From positions 62,001-126,000 of the forward strand of contig JANWZA010000011.1 of the NCBI GenBank assembly GCA_025054775.1: a stretch of DNA of 64,000 bases, read 5' to 3'. The stretch's first letter is position 1. Each line of letters begins with the position of its first letter. The notes beneath the pieces were generated by a model that saw only the letters and a program-made list of their open reading frames with translations, made no database searches and had not been told where the DNA came from. A program made the translations under genes and the position numbers. The stretch comes from Microscillaceae bacterium. GTDB lineage: Bacteria > Bacteroidota > Bacteroidia > Cytophagales > Microscillaceae. Shown in pieces: positions 53,113 through 63,290 of the stretch.

Positions 53113-53898
53113 ATGAAAATCATTTTAATAGGTGCAGGTAATCTAGCATGGCATTTAACATGTAACTTCATACAAAAGGGAATAGAAATTGTAGCTATAT
53201 ATAGCCAAACGCTTACCAAAGCCCAAGAATTAGCCCAAGAATTTGGTTTAGAGCAGGTATTAGTTACCAACCACTTGAAAAAATTAGCTCAGCTTCAAGC
53301 TGATGTTTGCTTACTTGCCCTCAAAGATGATGTTTTACCTAATATATGCCAACAACTTCAACTCCAACCGAACATATTGGTCGCTCACACGTCAGGTAGC
53401 CAGCCATTGAATATTTTGCAACATTTCAAAAATTATGGTGTGTTTTATCCCTTGCAGACATTCACAAAAGGAAAAGCAATTGATTTTAGTATCATACCAC
53501 TTTGCCTGGAAGCCAATACACCTAACAATGAATTGATTTTGAGAAAATTAGCTCAAAAACTCACTTCTAGTATTTATACTGTCAATTCAGAGCAGAGAGT
53601 AGTTTTACACATAGCAGCAGTAATGGCTTGTAATTTTACTAATCACCTTTGGGCTTGTGCTGATAGAATTTTACAAAGAGAACATCTTGATTTTCATATA
53701 CTTCAACCCCTTATTGCAGAAACCTTGCAAAAAGCTTTTGCACTCTCCCCCAAACAAGCCCAAACAGGTCCTGCCAAACGAAACGATGTGCAAACTATTA
53801 GCAAACACGAACAGTTTTTAGCCCAAAATCATACTGATTTACTACCTTTGTATCAAATCCTAACAAAAAGTATTTCTTCATATTACTACCCATCGTGA
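53113..53898 (+). CDS. Rossmann-like DUF2520 oxidoreductase
   Basis: 261 residues. The nucleotide-binding start is KIILIGAGNLAWHLTCNFIQ, followed by ADVCLLALKDDVLPNI, VAHTSGSQPLNIL and FYPLQTFTKGKAIDF, then the helical DUF2520 half with VLHIAAVMACNFTNHLWACAD and QTGPAKRNDVQTI. The set resembles pyrroline-5-carboxylate or 6-phosphogluconate dehydrogenases; the substrate is unknown. Its stop overlaps the GTG start of the prenyltransferase by 4 nt, so expression is coupled. Confidence 0.85.
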   Translation: MKIILIGAGNLAWHLTCNFIQKGIEIVAIYSQTLTKAQELAQEFGLEQVLVTNHLKKLAQLQADVCLLALKDDVLPNICQQLQLQPNILVAHTSGSQPLNILQHFKNYGVFYPLQTFTKGKAIDFSIIPLCLEANTPNNELILRKLAQKLTSSIYTVNSEQRVVLHIAAVMACNFTNHLWACADRILQREHLDFHILQPLIAETLQKAFALSPKQAQTGPAKRNDVQTISKHEQFLAQNHTDLLPLYQILTKSISSYYYPS

Positions 53899-54746
53899 AA
53901 TTAGTTTGGGCTTTTTTTACGCTAATTCGTAGCTTCAATTTGCTCATTATTGCTTTTACACAATACATGATTAAGTTTTTTTTAATTGATAGTAAACAAC
54001 TATCCATAGAGCAGTCTTTGTTTAATATTGAACTCTTTTTAGTAAGTTTTTCTACAATCTGCATTGCAGCAGCAGGGTATATTATTAACGATTATTATGA
54101 TATAAAGATAGATACCATAAATAAACCACACAAGGTGATTATTGGAGTGTATATTAGCCGAAGAGGAGCCATTTTATGGAATTTTGCCCTCAATGTGATT
54201 GGCTTGGGTATCGCCTATTGGCTGAGCAAACAGCTTTTTTTAGTACATTTAGGAGCGGGAGTATTACTTTGGTTTTATTCTAATTATTTGAAAAGAACAG
54301 CACTATTAGGAAATGTAGTCATAGGTTTTCTTACGGCAGTTTCGGTATTAGTGATGGCAGTACAATATCCTCAGAATCAAGAGTTAGTAGGTGTATTTGC
54401 TTTATTTGCTTTTTTTATTACCATAGTGCGCGAAATTATTAAAGATATAGAAGATGTGAAAGGTGATGCCACGTTTGGTTGCCGCACTTTGCCCATTATT
54501 TGGGGAATTAGGCGAGCTAAACGCGTGATTTATGTTTTTTTTGTTATTTTTTCTATCATTCTTTTATCTACGTATTTCAGTTTTCACCAAAGGTTCGTTT
54601 TTTATCTTTATTTCGTGTTATTGCCTTTGTGGGGTTATTTTTTTGTACGATTAGTACGTGCTGATACTAAAAAAGAATTCGCTTTTTTGAGTGCGTTTTG
54701 CAAGTGGATTATGATTTTAGGTGTATTAAGTATGTTTTTCTTATAA
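53895..54746 (+). CDS. UbiA-family prenyltransferase
   Basis: 283 residues, start GTG 53895 (4-nt overlap with the preceding stop). About eight membrane helices. The two acidic motifs of the family are NDYYDIKIDTINKPHK and DIEDVKGDATFGCRT. Bacteroidota proteins of this form are often labelled geranylgeranylglycerol-phosphate geranylgeranyltransferase, but ubiquinone/menaquinone-type or other acceptors are possible. It transfers a polyprenyl group to an acceptor inside the membrane. Confidence 0.85.
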   Translation: MKLVWAFFTLIRSFNLLIIAFTQYMIKFFLIDSKQLSIEQSLFNIELFLVSFSTICIAAAGYIINDYYDIKIDTINKPHKVIIGVYISRRGAILWNFALNVIGLGIAYWLSKQLFLVHLGAGVLLWFYSNYLKRTALLGNVVIGFLTAVSVLVMAVQYPQNQELVGVFALFAFFITIVREIIKDIEDVKGDATFGCRTLPIIWGIRRAKRVIYVFFVIFSIILLSTYFSFHQRFVFYLYFVLLPLWGYFFVRLVRADTKKEFAFLSAFCKWIMILGVLSMFFL

Positions 54747-54768
54747 ACTCTTGGTACAAAGAGTTTAT
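54743..54768. terminator. Possible shared terminator of convergent genes
   Basis: ATAAACTCTT (54743-54752) and AAGAGTTTAT (54759-54768) form a perfect 10-bp stem between the prenyltransferase and serine hydrolase stops. There is no long T run. Confidence 0.5.
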
Positions 54769-56054
54769 TTGGGCAAATGATACCGATAATCTAATTTGAA
54801 CTTGCTTAAATCTGGAGGGTAAGGGCGTTTCCTGCTGCGTTCATGCCAATAAATTACTCTTCCTAATCGTTCCATAAAAGGCAAGCCAATGGTTTTGTAT
54901 TCGTAGTTATCATCGTTTAGGATTTCATTCTCATTTACATAAATCACTGCCGAGAGTAAAAACTCAATTTTATTCTCAAAATCCACTATATAAGCATTAT
55001 CAAGTACAAAGCCATAGGCAAGTCCTGTTTTGTTGAATACTCTTATATGTCGCGGAATTTTCTCATATTTGTCTCCAAACATAAGAAATTTATTGTAATT
55101 GTCTTTATATTCTTTGCTATCATATTTCGGATATTCACTTTCAGAGGGATAGCCAGACATAGCTTTGTAAAGCAATTGGTAATCATCTTCGGAGAGTAAA
55201 AATTTTCTTTGCGTAGGAGTAACTTCGGGAAAAAGGATAGCTTTGAGCATCTCGTGCATAGCTTCGAGAGATAAGTAATTGCGAAATTCCATATTCATAG
55301 GTTGAGGTATGATTCTCTTCTTGCCCTCGTGATATTCTATGTAGGCTTTTCCTAGTTTGGCATTTTTGATTTTAGGCTTAAATGAATGTGGGTTGTATAC
55401 TGCAGCCTGCTCGTAAATTACTTTATTTTTTGAATTGTAAAACGTAAAGGGATTAGTAAAGCGATTGCTTTCTTTATTAAACCCTGGTACGCCTAAACGG
55501 TGCACAATTTGCACATCCCGATAGCCTTTTTGCCAAAGAGTTCGGTTCAAGGTTTCTTGCCCTACAAACTCGTACAAGCGATTATAAGCGTCGTTGTCGC
55601 TGACTACAAAAAGTTTATGTATATAGTGGGCAATGCTTGGATAGCCCGTAGGTGAGGTGCTATCAGTGGTTACAGCGGTTTGTGGGGGCTGTTCGGCGCC
55701 TATCCTTAGGCGCGAATATTTGCTTAAGCCTTCTATTTTTAGTTTGTTCAATTTCTCTAAGGCAACCAAAGCCGTAGGTAATTTTACAGTACTTGCAGGA
55801 TAAAAATATTCGTTCCTGTTTACACGATATTTGAAAGTTTTGAACTGTGGTACATTATTTCTATTCCGATTGATTTGAGTGTAAATAATTTGAACTTTGT
55901 ACTTAGCAGGATTTCGTAGAATTGTATCAAACAAATCTCGTCTATTTCTCATCAAAGATTCTATCAAATTGCTCTCTTGAGCTTGGAGAGCTTTTAGTTC
56001 ACAAAGCAAGAGCAAGCAGCCTAAAATAATCGTAAAAAATAAAATCTTCTGCAT
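54765..56054 (-). CDS. Secreted serine hydrolase, class A beta-lactamase fold
   Basis: 429 residues with a signal peptide (1-25, ending LQAQ). The penicillin-binding-type motifs are present: STVK at 88-91 (nucleophile S88), SDN at 152-154, and KTG at 342-344. It is much longer than a typical class A beta-lactamase (about 290), with an insert around 190-260 and an extended C-terminus, so it is better called a beta-lactamase-related serine hydrolase of the periplasm. The substrate is not known and resistance should not be assumed. Confidence 0.82.
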   Translation of the reverse strand: MQKILFFTIILGCLLLLCELKALQAQESNLIESLMRNRRDLFDTILRNPAKYKVQIIYTQINRNRNNVPQFKTFKYRVNRNEYFYPASTVKLPTALVALEKLNKLKIEGLSKYSRLRIGAEQPPQTAVTTDSTSPTGYPSIAHYIHKLFVVSDNDAYNRLYEFVGQETLNRTLWQKGYRDVQIVHRLGVPGFNKESNRFTNPFTFYNSKNKVIYEQAAVYNPHSFKPKIKNAKLGKAYIEYHEGKKRIIPQPMNMEFRNYLSLEAMHEMLKAILFPEVTPTQRKFLLSEDDYQLLYKAMSGYPSESEYPKYDSKEYKDNYNKFLMFGDKYEKIPRHIRVFNKTGLAYGFVLDNAYIVDFENKIEFLLSAVIYVNENEILNDDNYEYKTIGLPFMERLGRVIYWHERSRKRPYPPDLSKFKLDYRYHLPK

Positions 56055-56117
56055 CTTGTACTACATAGTTGGTGCTATAAAGCAAAACAAGGCAAATGAG
56101 CAAGTTTTCAAAATTTA

Positions 56118-56163
56118 CAAAGGTAATTTTTTAGCAAACGAACTAAAACCACGTGCAAAGATA
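56118..56163 (-). promoter_or_regulatory. Two candidate -7 boxes for the serine hydrolase gene
   Basis: Minus strand TACCTTTG (56118-56125) and TATCTTTG (56156-56163) both match TAnnTTTG upstream of the ATG at 56054. Neither has a clear -33 TTTG at standard spacing. Confidence 0.4.
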
Positions 56164-56302
56164 GTAAGGAAAAAAGAGCTTTGCTTCATTTTGTACCGTT
56201 TGCGAAACCTACTTTTTGCAGTTTTATCTTACACGGTGGTTTTTTGGCATAAAAAATGAATAATTTAGATAGTTCTGAGGTGTAATAAAACTTTGCATCC
56301 AT

Positions 56303-56410
56303 CAGGGATTGAAAGGGCATGCCCAAAGCGCCTGATGCAAAGCACTGAAGATTCAGCTGAAGCTCTGTAAAAACTGCTCTTGTAGCTTTTGAGCAAAGAA
56401 AAAAAATCTA
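56303..56410 (+). repeat. Dispersed intergenic repeat, copy 3
   Basis: CAGGGATTGAAAGGGCATGC, TGCAAAGCACTGAAG (56336-56350, identical to copy 1), ATTCAGCTGAAGCTCTGTAA, and TAGCTTTTGAGCAAAGAAAA follow one another. The rest of the gap 56055-56478 holds only the promoter boxes of the serine hydrolase gene. Confidence 0.7.
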
Positions 56411-56478
56411 TAAAAACACCTAAACCCTAAAAATTAAGATAAAATGAGACACAAAAGTAGATCTTTAGCTACTATTTT

Positions 56479-58689
56479 ATGAAGATAAGCAAATTCTTTA
56501 CTATCTTATTTGTTTGCATTTTCTCAGTCTTGACTTTGGCAGGCATCGTAATTTATTTTCAGGTGTACAGCCTGCGAAACAATATTGAAAATATTGTAAA
56601 CAAAAAAGAACCTTTTGAAAAGACCGTGCTAGAAATGGAAACGATTGCCTCTGCCATTTCTAATGCGGTATTAGGCTACATTAACAATAACCAAATAAAA
56701 TATCGTAACCAAGTACACACATATCGTAAAAAATTTGAAAAACATCTTAAAGAATATAAAAAATATGCAGAAACACAGCAGGAAATTCGGTTGGGAAAGC
56801 GGTTAGATACACTGTATAAAAACTTCATGAACTTTGCCGACAGCATTATCAACATTTCTAACCTGCAACAAGATTTGATAGAAAAAATGAAAGAACAGGC
56901 AATTATTATGAAAGAAGTGCCTGAGTATCAGCTTAGTAAAATCGTTTCGGAAATTAGCCCTGCCAATTTACGAAAAACACAATTACTCTTGCAAATTCGT
57001 TCTATCAACGAGGATATGCTGCTTTCTATGGGTAACTACATTATTACAAGAGATGTACGAAGTGTAGTGAAAATTGTAGAAAGCGAAAAGAATTATCCCC
57101 TGATTAAGAAGGCATTCCTTCGCGAGTTTCCTGCAGATACGGCATGGTTTAACAAAGTGGATAAAAGCTACACTGAATTAGTAAGGATAGGACATCGCAT
57201 CATTTCGGTAGAAGATGACAAAAGACACTTGATAGTGAATTTTAAGAACGAACTAAATAGTTTAGACGCCTTACTAAACAAGGAAATTCAGCCACTAATA
57301 GTAGAAGGAAACCGATCCTTATTAGCAGAGTCTAAAAATACTGCATTTTACACAGTTAATTTCTTGACCTTAGTGGCATTAATCATGCTAGGCATTTTTT
57401 TCTTTGTGCATAAACTTATACGGCAATGGATTATCTCTCCTTTATTAGAATTATACCGAGGTATTAAGAAATTAGAAAGAGGGCAATTTAGCCAAAAAGA
57501 TTTACAAGAGAGTATAAAAACAAAAAATGAAATTGGCGATTTAGCAATAGCTTTTGGCAATATGGCAAGTAACCTCAAAAAATCATTTGAGGATATACAA
57601 ACTCTTTGGAAAGAGCAAATTGAACTTACCGAACAGTTAGCACTCAATAATAGAGAATTAGAAAAAACCCAGTCCGAGCTATTAGCAAGTAAAATGGAAC
57701 TGGAAGTAAAAGTAGAAGAACGTACTGCCGAACTACGTGAAGAGCGTAATCGCTTGACTGCTAGCATTAACTACGCCAAACGTATACAAGAAGCAATGCT
57801 CCCCCTAGCAGAAACTATGCGTAGCCTGTTGCAAGATTATATGCTTATCTATAAGCCAAGAGATATTGTTTCAGGGGATTTTTACTGGATTGGGCAAAAA
57901 AATGACTATACCATTGTAGCAGCAGTAGACTGTACAGGGCATGGTGTGCCAGGTGCCTTTATGAGTATGATTGGCAACGAACTGCTAAACGAAATTGTGC
58001 AAATGCGAAATATCACGCGCCCTGATTTAATTTTGAATGAACTACATAAATTAGTACGAAAAGTATTACAACAAGAGGAAACTCACAATAGCGACGGCAT
58101 GGATATTGCCCTTGTAGCTATACACTACCAGCACCAAGAACTACTTTTTGCAGGAGCAAAAAATCCATTAGTATATCTCAAAACCATTACCACAGAGGTA
58201 GATTCTCCATTTCACCTCAATTTTTTGCAAAAGGATACCCCTTTCAAACATATTCATAAAATAAATGAAAACAAAGTCAATCTAGTGGAGCTTGTAGCTA
58301 TTAAAGGGGATATTATGCCCATAGGCGGAATACAGAGAGAACAAGAGCGGTTATTTACGCTACATACCCTTAATTTGGCTACCGAAAAAGCTAAAATCCA
58401 CTCCGAATTGCTACCTGCTACCATAGTACTTTCAGAAGTAGAATATATTTTAGCAGACCAAGAGCCAGAAATTAGCTTTACTTTTTATCTCTTTTCTGAT
58501 GGTTTTCAAGACCAATTTGGTGGCGAGAGAGGTAGAAAATTTACAACGAGTCGTTTATACGAAACTTTATTACAATGTAATCACCTAAGTTTTGAAGAGC
58601 AAAAACATTACCTTGAATACACACTCAAAAATTGGATGCAAGGTTACAAGCAACTAGATGATATTCTTTTACTCGGCTTTCGGGTTTGA
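56479..58689 (+). CDS. HAMP-SpoIIE membrane protein phosphatase
   Basis: 736 residues. Membrane helices at about 7-29 and 291-314 flank a helical extracytoplasmic sensor (30-290); a HAMP linker (about 315-370) and a coiled coil (375-435) lead to a SpoIIE/PP2C domain (about 440-736). Metal-site motifs are SGDFYWIG near 465 and AVDCTGHGVPGAFMSMIG near 482-499; a late FYLFSDGFQDQFGGERGRKF is also typical. Such enzymes dephosphorylate anti-sigma-factor antagonists; the partner genes are not nearby. Confidence 0.9.
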   Translation: MKISKFFTILFVCIFSVLTLAGIVIYFQVYSLRNNIENIVNKKEPFEKTVLEMETIASAISNAVLGYINNNQIKYRNQVHTYRKKFEKHLKEYKKYAETQQEIRLGKRLDTLYKNFMNFADSIINISNLQQDLIEKMKEQAIIMKEVPEYQLSKIVSEISPANLRKTQLLLQIRSINEDMLLSMGNYIITRDVRSVVKIVESEKNYPLIKKAFLREFPADTAWFNKVDKSYTELVRIGHRIISVEDDKRHLIVNFKNELNSLDALLNKEIQPLIVEGNRSLLAESKNTAFYTVNFLTLVALIMLGIFFFVHKLIRQWIISPLLELYRGIKKLERGQFSQKDLQESIKTKNEIGDLAIAFGNMASNLKKSFEDIQTLWKEQIELTEQLALNNRELEKTQSELLASKMELEVKVEERTAELREERNRLTASINYAKRIQEAMLPLAETMRSLLQDYMLIYKPRDIVSGDFYWIGQKNDYTIVAAVDCTGHGVPGAFMSMIGNELLNEIVQMRNITRPDLILNELHKLVRKVLQQEETHNSDGMDIALVAIHYQHQELLFAGAKNPLVYLKTITTEVDSPFHLNFLQKDTPFKHIHKINENKVNLVELVAIKGDIMPIGGIQREQERLFTLHTLNLATEKAKIHSELLPATIVLSEVEYILADQEPEISFTFYLFSDGFQDQFGGERGRKFTTSRLYETLLQCNHLSFEEQKHYLEYTLKNWMQGYKQLDDILLLGFRV

Positions 58690-58729
58690 CAAACACAAAA
58701 CTATTTTCAATTTAACAAGGGAATAATAA

Positions 58730-59521
58730 TTATTTCTTGTTCTCTTGGGCTATTTGAGTAAGATATACAAAATCTTGTACTGAGAGTTGCTCAGCGCGTT
58801 TGTCTAATAACCCTGTTCTTTCTAATCTTTCATTCAACTGCAATACTTTCAAAGCATTACGAAGAGTTTTACGGCGATTATTAAACCCTTGCTTAACTAT
58901 TTTTCTGAACATCGCTTCATCACAGGCTAAATGCTCTACTTCATTTCTTTGTAAACGAATTACTCCTGACTGTACTTTTGGTGCAGGATTAAAAACCTCA
59001 GAAGGTACCGAAAAAAGGTATTCTATCTTGTAGAAAGCCTGCAAAAATACACTTAAAATACCATATTCCTTGCTATTAGGGGGCGAGGCTAACCGCTCAG
59101 CCACTTCTTTTTGAAGCATACATACAATTCGTTTTACTACTTGTTTATGCTCTAAAATCTGAAAAAAAATTGGAGAAGAGATATTGTAAGGAAAATTTCC
59201 TATAATAGCAAGTGGTTGATTTCCAAAGTACTGAGAGAGATTAAATGCTAAAAAATCGGTTTCGCAAATCGTAAGGTTAGCTCTTAAGTCTTGATATTTT
59301 TTCTCCAAAAAATGCACCGACTCAGTATCAATTTCTACAACAGTAAGAGGCAGTTGGAAAGGATTGTAAAGCAAAAAATCGGTTAAAACGCCTGTACCTG
59401 CTCCAATTTCTACGATATGCAAAAAATCAGGAGGAGTATCAAAAAGGGCTTGCGTAATTTTTTGAGCAAGATGTAGATCTGTTAGGAAATGTTGCCCTAG
59501 ATGCTTTTTAGGTTTTACCAT
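58730..59521 (-). CDS. rsmA: 16S rRNA dimethyladenosine transferase
   Basis: 263 residues. It opens with KPKKHLGQHFLTDLHLAQKI; the SAM site is VEIGAGTGVLTDFLL, the catalytic loop is GNFPYNISSPIFFQ, and the C-terminal helical part has FNNRRKTLRNALK. RsmA (KsgA) dimethylates two adjacent adenines near the 3' end of 16S rRNA during small-subunit assembly. It follows ispD by 3 nt and is co-transcribed with it. Confidence 0.95.
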   Translation of the reverse strand: MVKPKKHLGQHFLTDLHLAQKITQALFDTPPDFLHIVEIGAGTGVLTDFLLYNPFQLPLTVVEIDTESVHFLEKKYQDLRANLTICETDFLAFNLSQYFGNQPLAIIGNFPYNISSPIFFQILEHKQVVKRIVCMLQKEVAERLASPPNSKEYGILSVFLQAFYKIEYLFSVPSEVFNPAPKVQSGVIRLQRNEVEHLACDEAMFRKIVKQGFNNRRKTLRNALKVLQLNERLERTGLLDKRAEQLSVQDFVYLTQIAQENKK

Positions 59522-59524
59522 AAA

Positions 59525-60220
59525 TTAAAGGGTTTGGGTAAGATTTAATTTTTGACACAAGGTTTCAGCAATCCATAAATCTTCGGGAGTAGTAATTTTG
59601 ATATTTTGAGGGTTACCTTCCACGAGGTGTATCGGAAAACCTATTTTTTGCACTACGCTAGCATCATCTGTAAGGTGTTGGATATCACTCTGTTGATAAG
59701 CTTTTCGTAAGACTGAAAGCCAAAAAGTTTGTGGAGTCTGTACAAGCCGAAATTGCGTACGGTCTAAGGCTTCACTTTGCCCATTTTCTTTAAGCATACG
59801 TATAGAGTCTTTGAGTGGTATGCAAGTAACAGCAGAGCCAAGTTTTTGAGCCATTTCAAAGTTTTGTTTAATAATAGCGGTACTTACGAAAGGTCTTACG
59901 CTATCGTGAATAGCTACTACTGCTTCTTCAGTAGTTTTGATAGCTTCAATACCATTTTTTACTGAAAGTACTCGCGTAGCTCCCCCAATAACAATTTGGT
60001 GTAAAGCATTAAATTGATACTTCTCACAAAGCTTTTTCCAAAAATTTACATAATTTTCAGGCAAAACAAGTATAATTTTGAGGCAACGGTCATACCGATA
60101 AAATGCCTCAATGGTATGCATTAAAATAGGTTTTTGGGCAATGGGCAAAAATTGCTTTGGAATTTCAGTCTGCATTCGTGAGCCACTTCCCCCTGCTACA
60201 ATCAAAACAATTTTTTGCAT
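59525..60220 (-). CDS. ispD: 2-C-methyl-D-erythritol 4-phosphate cytidylyltransferase
   Basis: 231 residues. The nucleotide-binding start VAGGSGSRMQTEIPKQFLPI, VAIHDSVRPFVS, and DRTQFRLVQTPQTF are the IspD set; the end has VEGNPQNIKITTPEDL. It makes CDP-methylerythritol, the substrate of IspE (41876-42697). Operon order is ispD-rsmA on the minus strand. A TATTTTTG box (60259-60266, minus strand) could be the -7 element. Confidence 0.94.
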   Translation of the reverse strand: MQKIVLIVAGGSGSRMQTEIPKQFLPIAQKPILMHTIEAFYRYDRCLKIILVLPENYVNFWKKLCEKYQFNALHQIVIGGATRVLSVKNGIEAIKTTEEAVVAIHDSVRPFVSTAIIKQNFEMAQKLGSAVTCIPLKDSIRMLKENGQSEALDRTQFRLVQTPQTFWLSVLRKAYQQSDIQHLTDDASVVQKIGFPIHLVEGNPQNIKITTPEDLWIAETLCQKLNLTQTL

Positions 60221-60284
60221 AAAGAATGAATGAACCTACTCCTTGTTTGAATCTTGCTCAAAAATAGCAAAGATTTTGCAATTC

Positions 60285-60315
60285 TTGTTGTATTCAAATT
60301 ATTTTATTAGCTTTG
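60285..60315 (+). promoter_or_regulatory. Promoter of the HtrA-type protease gene
   Basis: TTG (60285-60287), 20 nt, then TAGCTTTG (60308-60315), about 97 nt before the ATG at 60413. Confidence 0.5.
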
Positions 60316-60412
60316 CCATTCCTTTCTCTTCTTTGTAAGAAATCAACTTTTTGGCACACAAATACGTTAATAACAAAGAAGAGCACAAACCAAATTAAAC
60401 CACAAAACAACT

Positions 60413-61924
60413 ATGGTAAACACAGTGGAAAAAAGACAACTGATTTTGTATCTTTTTTTGGCTTCCTTTTTAGGCGGTTTAATAGCATTAGGAACTTATA
60501 CCTACTTTATACCCCGTGAGAAATACACTTCAATTGAAGAAAGGCAAAATATAAAATTCGCCAAAAATAAATACCTTTTAGATACTGCATTTGCCACCAA
60601 AAGTGGATTAAATTTTGTCTATGCGTCTGAGTTAGTTTGCCCTGCCGTGGTGCATATTAAAGTACAAGCTGAACGAAAAAGCCGACAAACGGATATCATG
60701 GAAGAGTTATTTAATCAATTCGGAGGCGGGCAATTTAAACAAAGACCTATCCAATCCTCTGGCTCTGGAGTAATTATTACTGACAACGGCTATATTGCTA
60801 CTAATAACCACGTGATTGACGGCGCCACCGAAATTAAAGTAGTATTGAACGACAAGCGCTCTTACACGGCACGCATTATTGGACAAGACCCTAATACCGA
60901 TTTAGCCCTCATTAAGATAGAAGAAACAGGGCTACCTTTCGTAAAATATGGCGACTCAGATAAACTACGTGTAGGTGAATGGGTGCTAGCAATAGGTAAT
61001 CCATTTGACTTAACTTCTACCGTAACAGCAGGTATCGTAAGTGCCAAAGCTCGCGGAAATTTAGATTTGCTTCGCTTCAATCGCGAAACTAATCAATATA
61101 ACAATTATGCCATAGAGTCTTTTATTCAAACTGATGCCGCAGTCAATCCAGGCAATAGTGGCGGTGCTTTGGTTAATTTGAAAGGAGAGCTGGTAGGTAT
61201 CAACACGGCAATTGCTTCAAGGACAGGCTCTTACGAAGGTTATTCCTTTGCTGTGCCTGTACGCATAGTAAAAAAAGTCATGGAAGACCTCATGAAATAT
61301 GGTGAAACCCAGCGTGCTTTGTTAGGGGTTTCTATTAGTGATATTTCTGCTGAATTTGCTGAGAAAAAAGGGATTAAGAAAATCCGTGGCGTATATGTAC
61401 AAGAGGTAAATCCCAACAGTGCAGCAGAGGCAGCAGGTATCAAACCGAATGATATTATTTTAGCTATTGATGGGCAAAAAGTGAATAGTGTTTCTGAATT
61501 ACAAGGAATTGTAGGTACTTATCGCCCTGGAGATAAAATCACCATCTTATATGAGCGAAACGGTGTAGAAAAAACTACACAAGCCGTTCTTAAAAGTATT
61601 TCAGGCTCTACACAAATTACTGCCAAAGAAAATACGGGGGATTTTGGCAAGAACCGTGCTTTCGGTGCAGAATTCGCTCCTGCTTCTATTAGCGAAAAAG
61701 AGAGTCTTGGAATTGATAATGGTGTGAAAGTAGTTAGTGTATCTCCAGGAAAATTCAAAGATGCAGGAGTTAGGCCTGGTTTTATTATTACACGTGCAGG
61801 TGAAGATGGCAAGAGTGTAAATTCACCACAAGAGCTAATTGATATGCTAAAAAATAAAAAACGCCTCTTCCCTATTGAAGGTTACTACCCTAATGGAGAT
61901 AAAGCCTACTATATTATCCCATAG
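60413..61924 (+). CDS. HtrA/DegP-type periplasmic serine protease
   Basis: 503 residues with an N-terminal membrane anchor or signal (about 9-32). The trypsin-like triad is H133 in ATNNHVIDGA, D163 in NTDLALIKI, and S249 in VNPGNSGGAL. A PDZ domain follows (about 285-395, with GVYVQEVNPNSAAEAAGIKPND) and a second, more diverged PDZ (about 410-500). It degrades or refolds damaged envelope proteins, and the PDZ domains recognise exposed C-termini. Single gene with its own promoter and terminator. Confidence 0.93.
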   Translation: MVNTVEKRQLILYLFLASFLGGLIALGTYTYFIPREKYTSIEERQNIKFAKNKYLLDTAFATKSGLNFVYASELVCPAVVHIKVQAERKSRQTDIMEELFNQFGGGQFKQRPIQSSGSGVIITDNGYIATNNHVIDGATEIKVVLNDKRSYTARIIGQDPNTDLALIKIEETGLPFVKYGDSDKLRVGEWVLAIGNPFDLTSTVTAGIVSAKARGNLDLLRFNRETNQYNNYAIESFIQTDAAVNPGNSGGALVNLKGELVGINTAIASRTGSYEGYSFAVPVRIVKKVMEDLMKYGETQRALLGVSISDISAEFAEKKGIKKIRGVYVQEVNPNSAAEAAGIKPNDIILAIDGQKVNSVSELQGIVGTYRPGDKITILYERNGVEKTTQAVLKSISGSTQITAKENTGDFGKNRAFGAEFAPASISEKESLGIDNGVKVVSVSPGKFKDAGVRPGFIITRAGEDGKSVNSPQELIDMLKNKKRLFPIEGYYPNGDKAYYIIP

Positions 61925-62002
61925 GCTTGGTATTCTTGGCAAATTTACTATCTAAGTTATTGTTCAAGATTTCCCGATCTTTAGAAAGCAAGTTTGTTTA
62001 GC

Positions 62003-62038
62003 CCTACAAGATTTTTAGAAATCTTGTAGGTTTTTTTT
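62003..62038 (+). terminator. Terminator of the HtrA-type gene
   Basis: CCTACAAGATTT (62003-62014) and AAATCTTGTAGG (62019-62030) form a perfect 12-bp stem with loop TTAG, followed by eight T. Confidence 0.92.
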
Positions 62039-62046
62039 AATCTATA

Positions 62047-63231
62047 TTAGCCAAGTGCCTTCACCCCAGGAAGCTCTCTTCCCTCTATATATTCAAGCAA
62101 AGCTCCTCCTCCTGTGGAAACATAGGAAACTTTATCCCCAAAACCTAATTGATTAACTGCCGCTGCTGAATCGCCACCTCCTATTAACGAAAATCCACCT
62201 TTTTCTGTGGCTTTTACTACGGCTTGGGCTACGGCAATCGTACCCTTAGCAAAGGTAGGCATTTCAAATACACCCATAGGGCCGTTCCAAAGAATGGTTT
62301 TTGAGCTTTCTATCACTTGACTAAATGCTTCAATAGCTTTTTGCCCAATATCCAAACCCATATAGCCCTCGGGAATAGTCATATTATCAGCTATTTGTGT
62401 GTGGGCATCGTTAGTAAAGGCATTAGCCACTATGGAGTCGGGTGGTAAAAGTAAGTTTACACCTTTTTGTTTAGCTTTTTCTAGGAGTTGTAATGCTAAT
62501 TCTAAACGGTCTGGCTCTACCAAAGATTTTCCAATTTCTCCTCCCATAGCTTTGAAAAAGGTATAAGCCATCCCTCCACCAATGATTAGGTTATCTACTT
62601 TGTCTAATAAGCGTTCAATAATCAAAATTTTATCCGAAATCTTTGCCCCCCCTACGATAGCTGTGAAAGGTCTTTGAGCATTTTCTAATACTTTTTGAGC
62701 ATTCTCTAATTCAGCTTGCATTACATAACCACACACTTTGTCAGGCATAAATTGAGCTACAATCGTGGTAGAGGCATGGGCGCGATGGGCTGTTCCAAAT
62801 GCATCATTTACGTAAACATCTCCTAAACGGGCTAACTTTCGGGCAAATGTTTCATCTCCTTTTTCCTCCTCTTTGTAAAAGCGTAAATTTTCTAGTAATA
62901 ACACCTCCCCTGCTTTCAAGTTTTGAGCAAGTTGCAAGGTCTCTTCGCTAATGCAGTCTTTGGCAAATAGCACGGTTCGCCCTAAACGTTCTGTTAAAGG
63001 TTTTACTAGATGTTCTAATGAGAATTTAAGTTCATAGCTGCCTTTGGGTCTACCAAGATGCGACATAAGAATACAACTTCCCCCATCATTCAAGATTTTT
63101 TGGATAGTGGGCAAGCTGGCATCAATGCGGTTGAAATCTGTAACTTCAAACTGCTCATTAAGTGGTACATTAAAATCCACGCGAATTAAGGCTTTTTTGC
63201 CTGCAAAATTGAAATCGTCAAGTTTAACCAT
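62047..63231 (-). CDS. pgk: Phosphoglycerate kinase
   Basis: 394 residues, standard length. [14 protein letters not shown] with the substrate arginine region, [52 protein letters not shown], and the late ATP site [16 protein letters not shown] and [19 protein letters not shown] are all present. It makes ATP and 3-phosphoglycerate from 1,3-bisphosphoglycerate in glycolysis. Neither gap nor tpi adjoins. Single gene, convergent with the HtrA gene. Confidence 0.97.
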   Translation of the reverse strand: MVKLDDFNFAGKKALIRVDFNVPLNEQFEVTDFNRIDASLPTIQKILNDGGSCILMSHLGRPKGSYELKFSLEHLVKPLTERLGRTVLFAKDCISEETLQLAQNLKAGEVLLLENLRFYKEEEKGDETFARKLARLGDVYVNDAFGTAHRAHASTTIVAQFMPDKVCGYVMQAELENAQKVLENAQRPFTAIVGGAKISDKILIIERLLDKVDNLIIGGGMAYTFFKAMGGEIGKSLVEPDRLELALQLLEKAKQKGVNLLLPPDSIVANAFTNDAHTQIADNMTIPEGYMGLDIGQKAIEAFSQVIESSKTILWNGPMGVFEMPTFAKGTIAVAQAVVKATEKGGFSLIGGGDSAAAVNQLGFGDKVSYVSTGGGALLEYIEGRELPGVKALG

Positions 63232-63290
63232 AAAAAAGTTCTTTAGGTTAATGTTTGGAAATACAAAGAATTAGAGAGAATTACAAGTCA

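Noticed and set aside
54765-56054. Calling the serine hydrolase a beta-lactamase resistance gene
   Set aside because: Motifs fit the fold, but the length and inserts differ from class A enzymes and substrate cannot be read from sequence.
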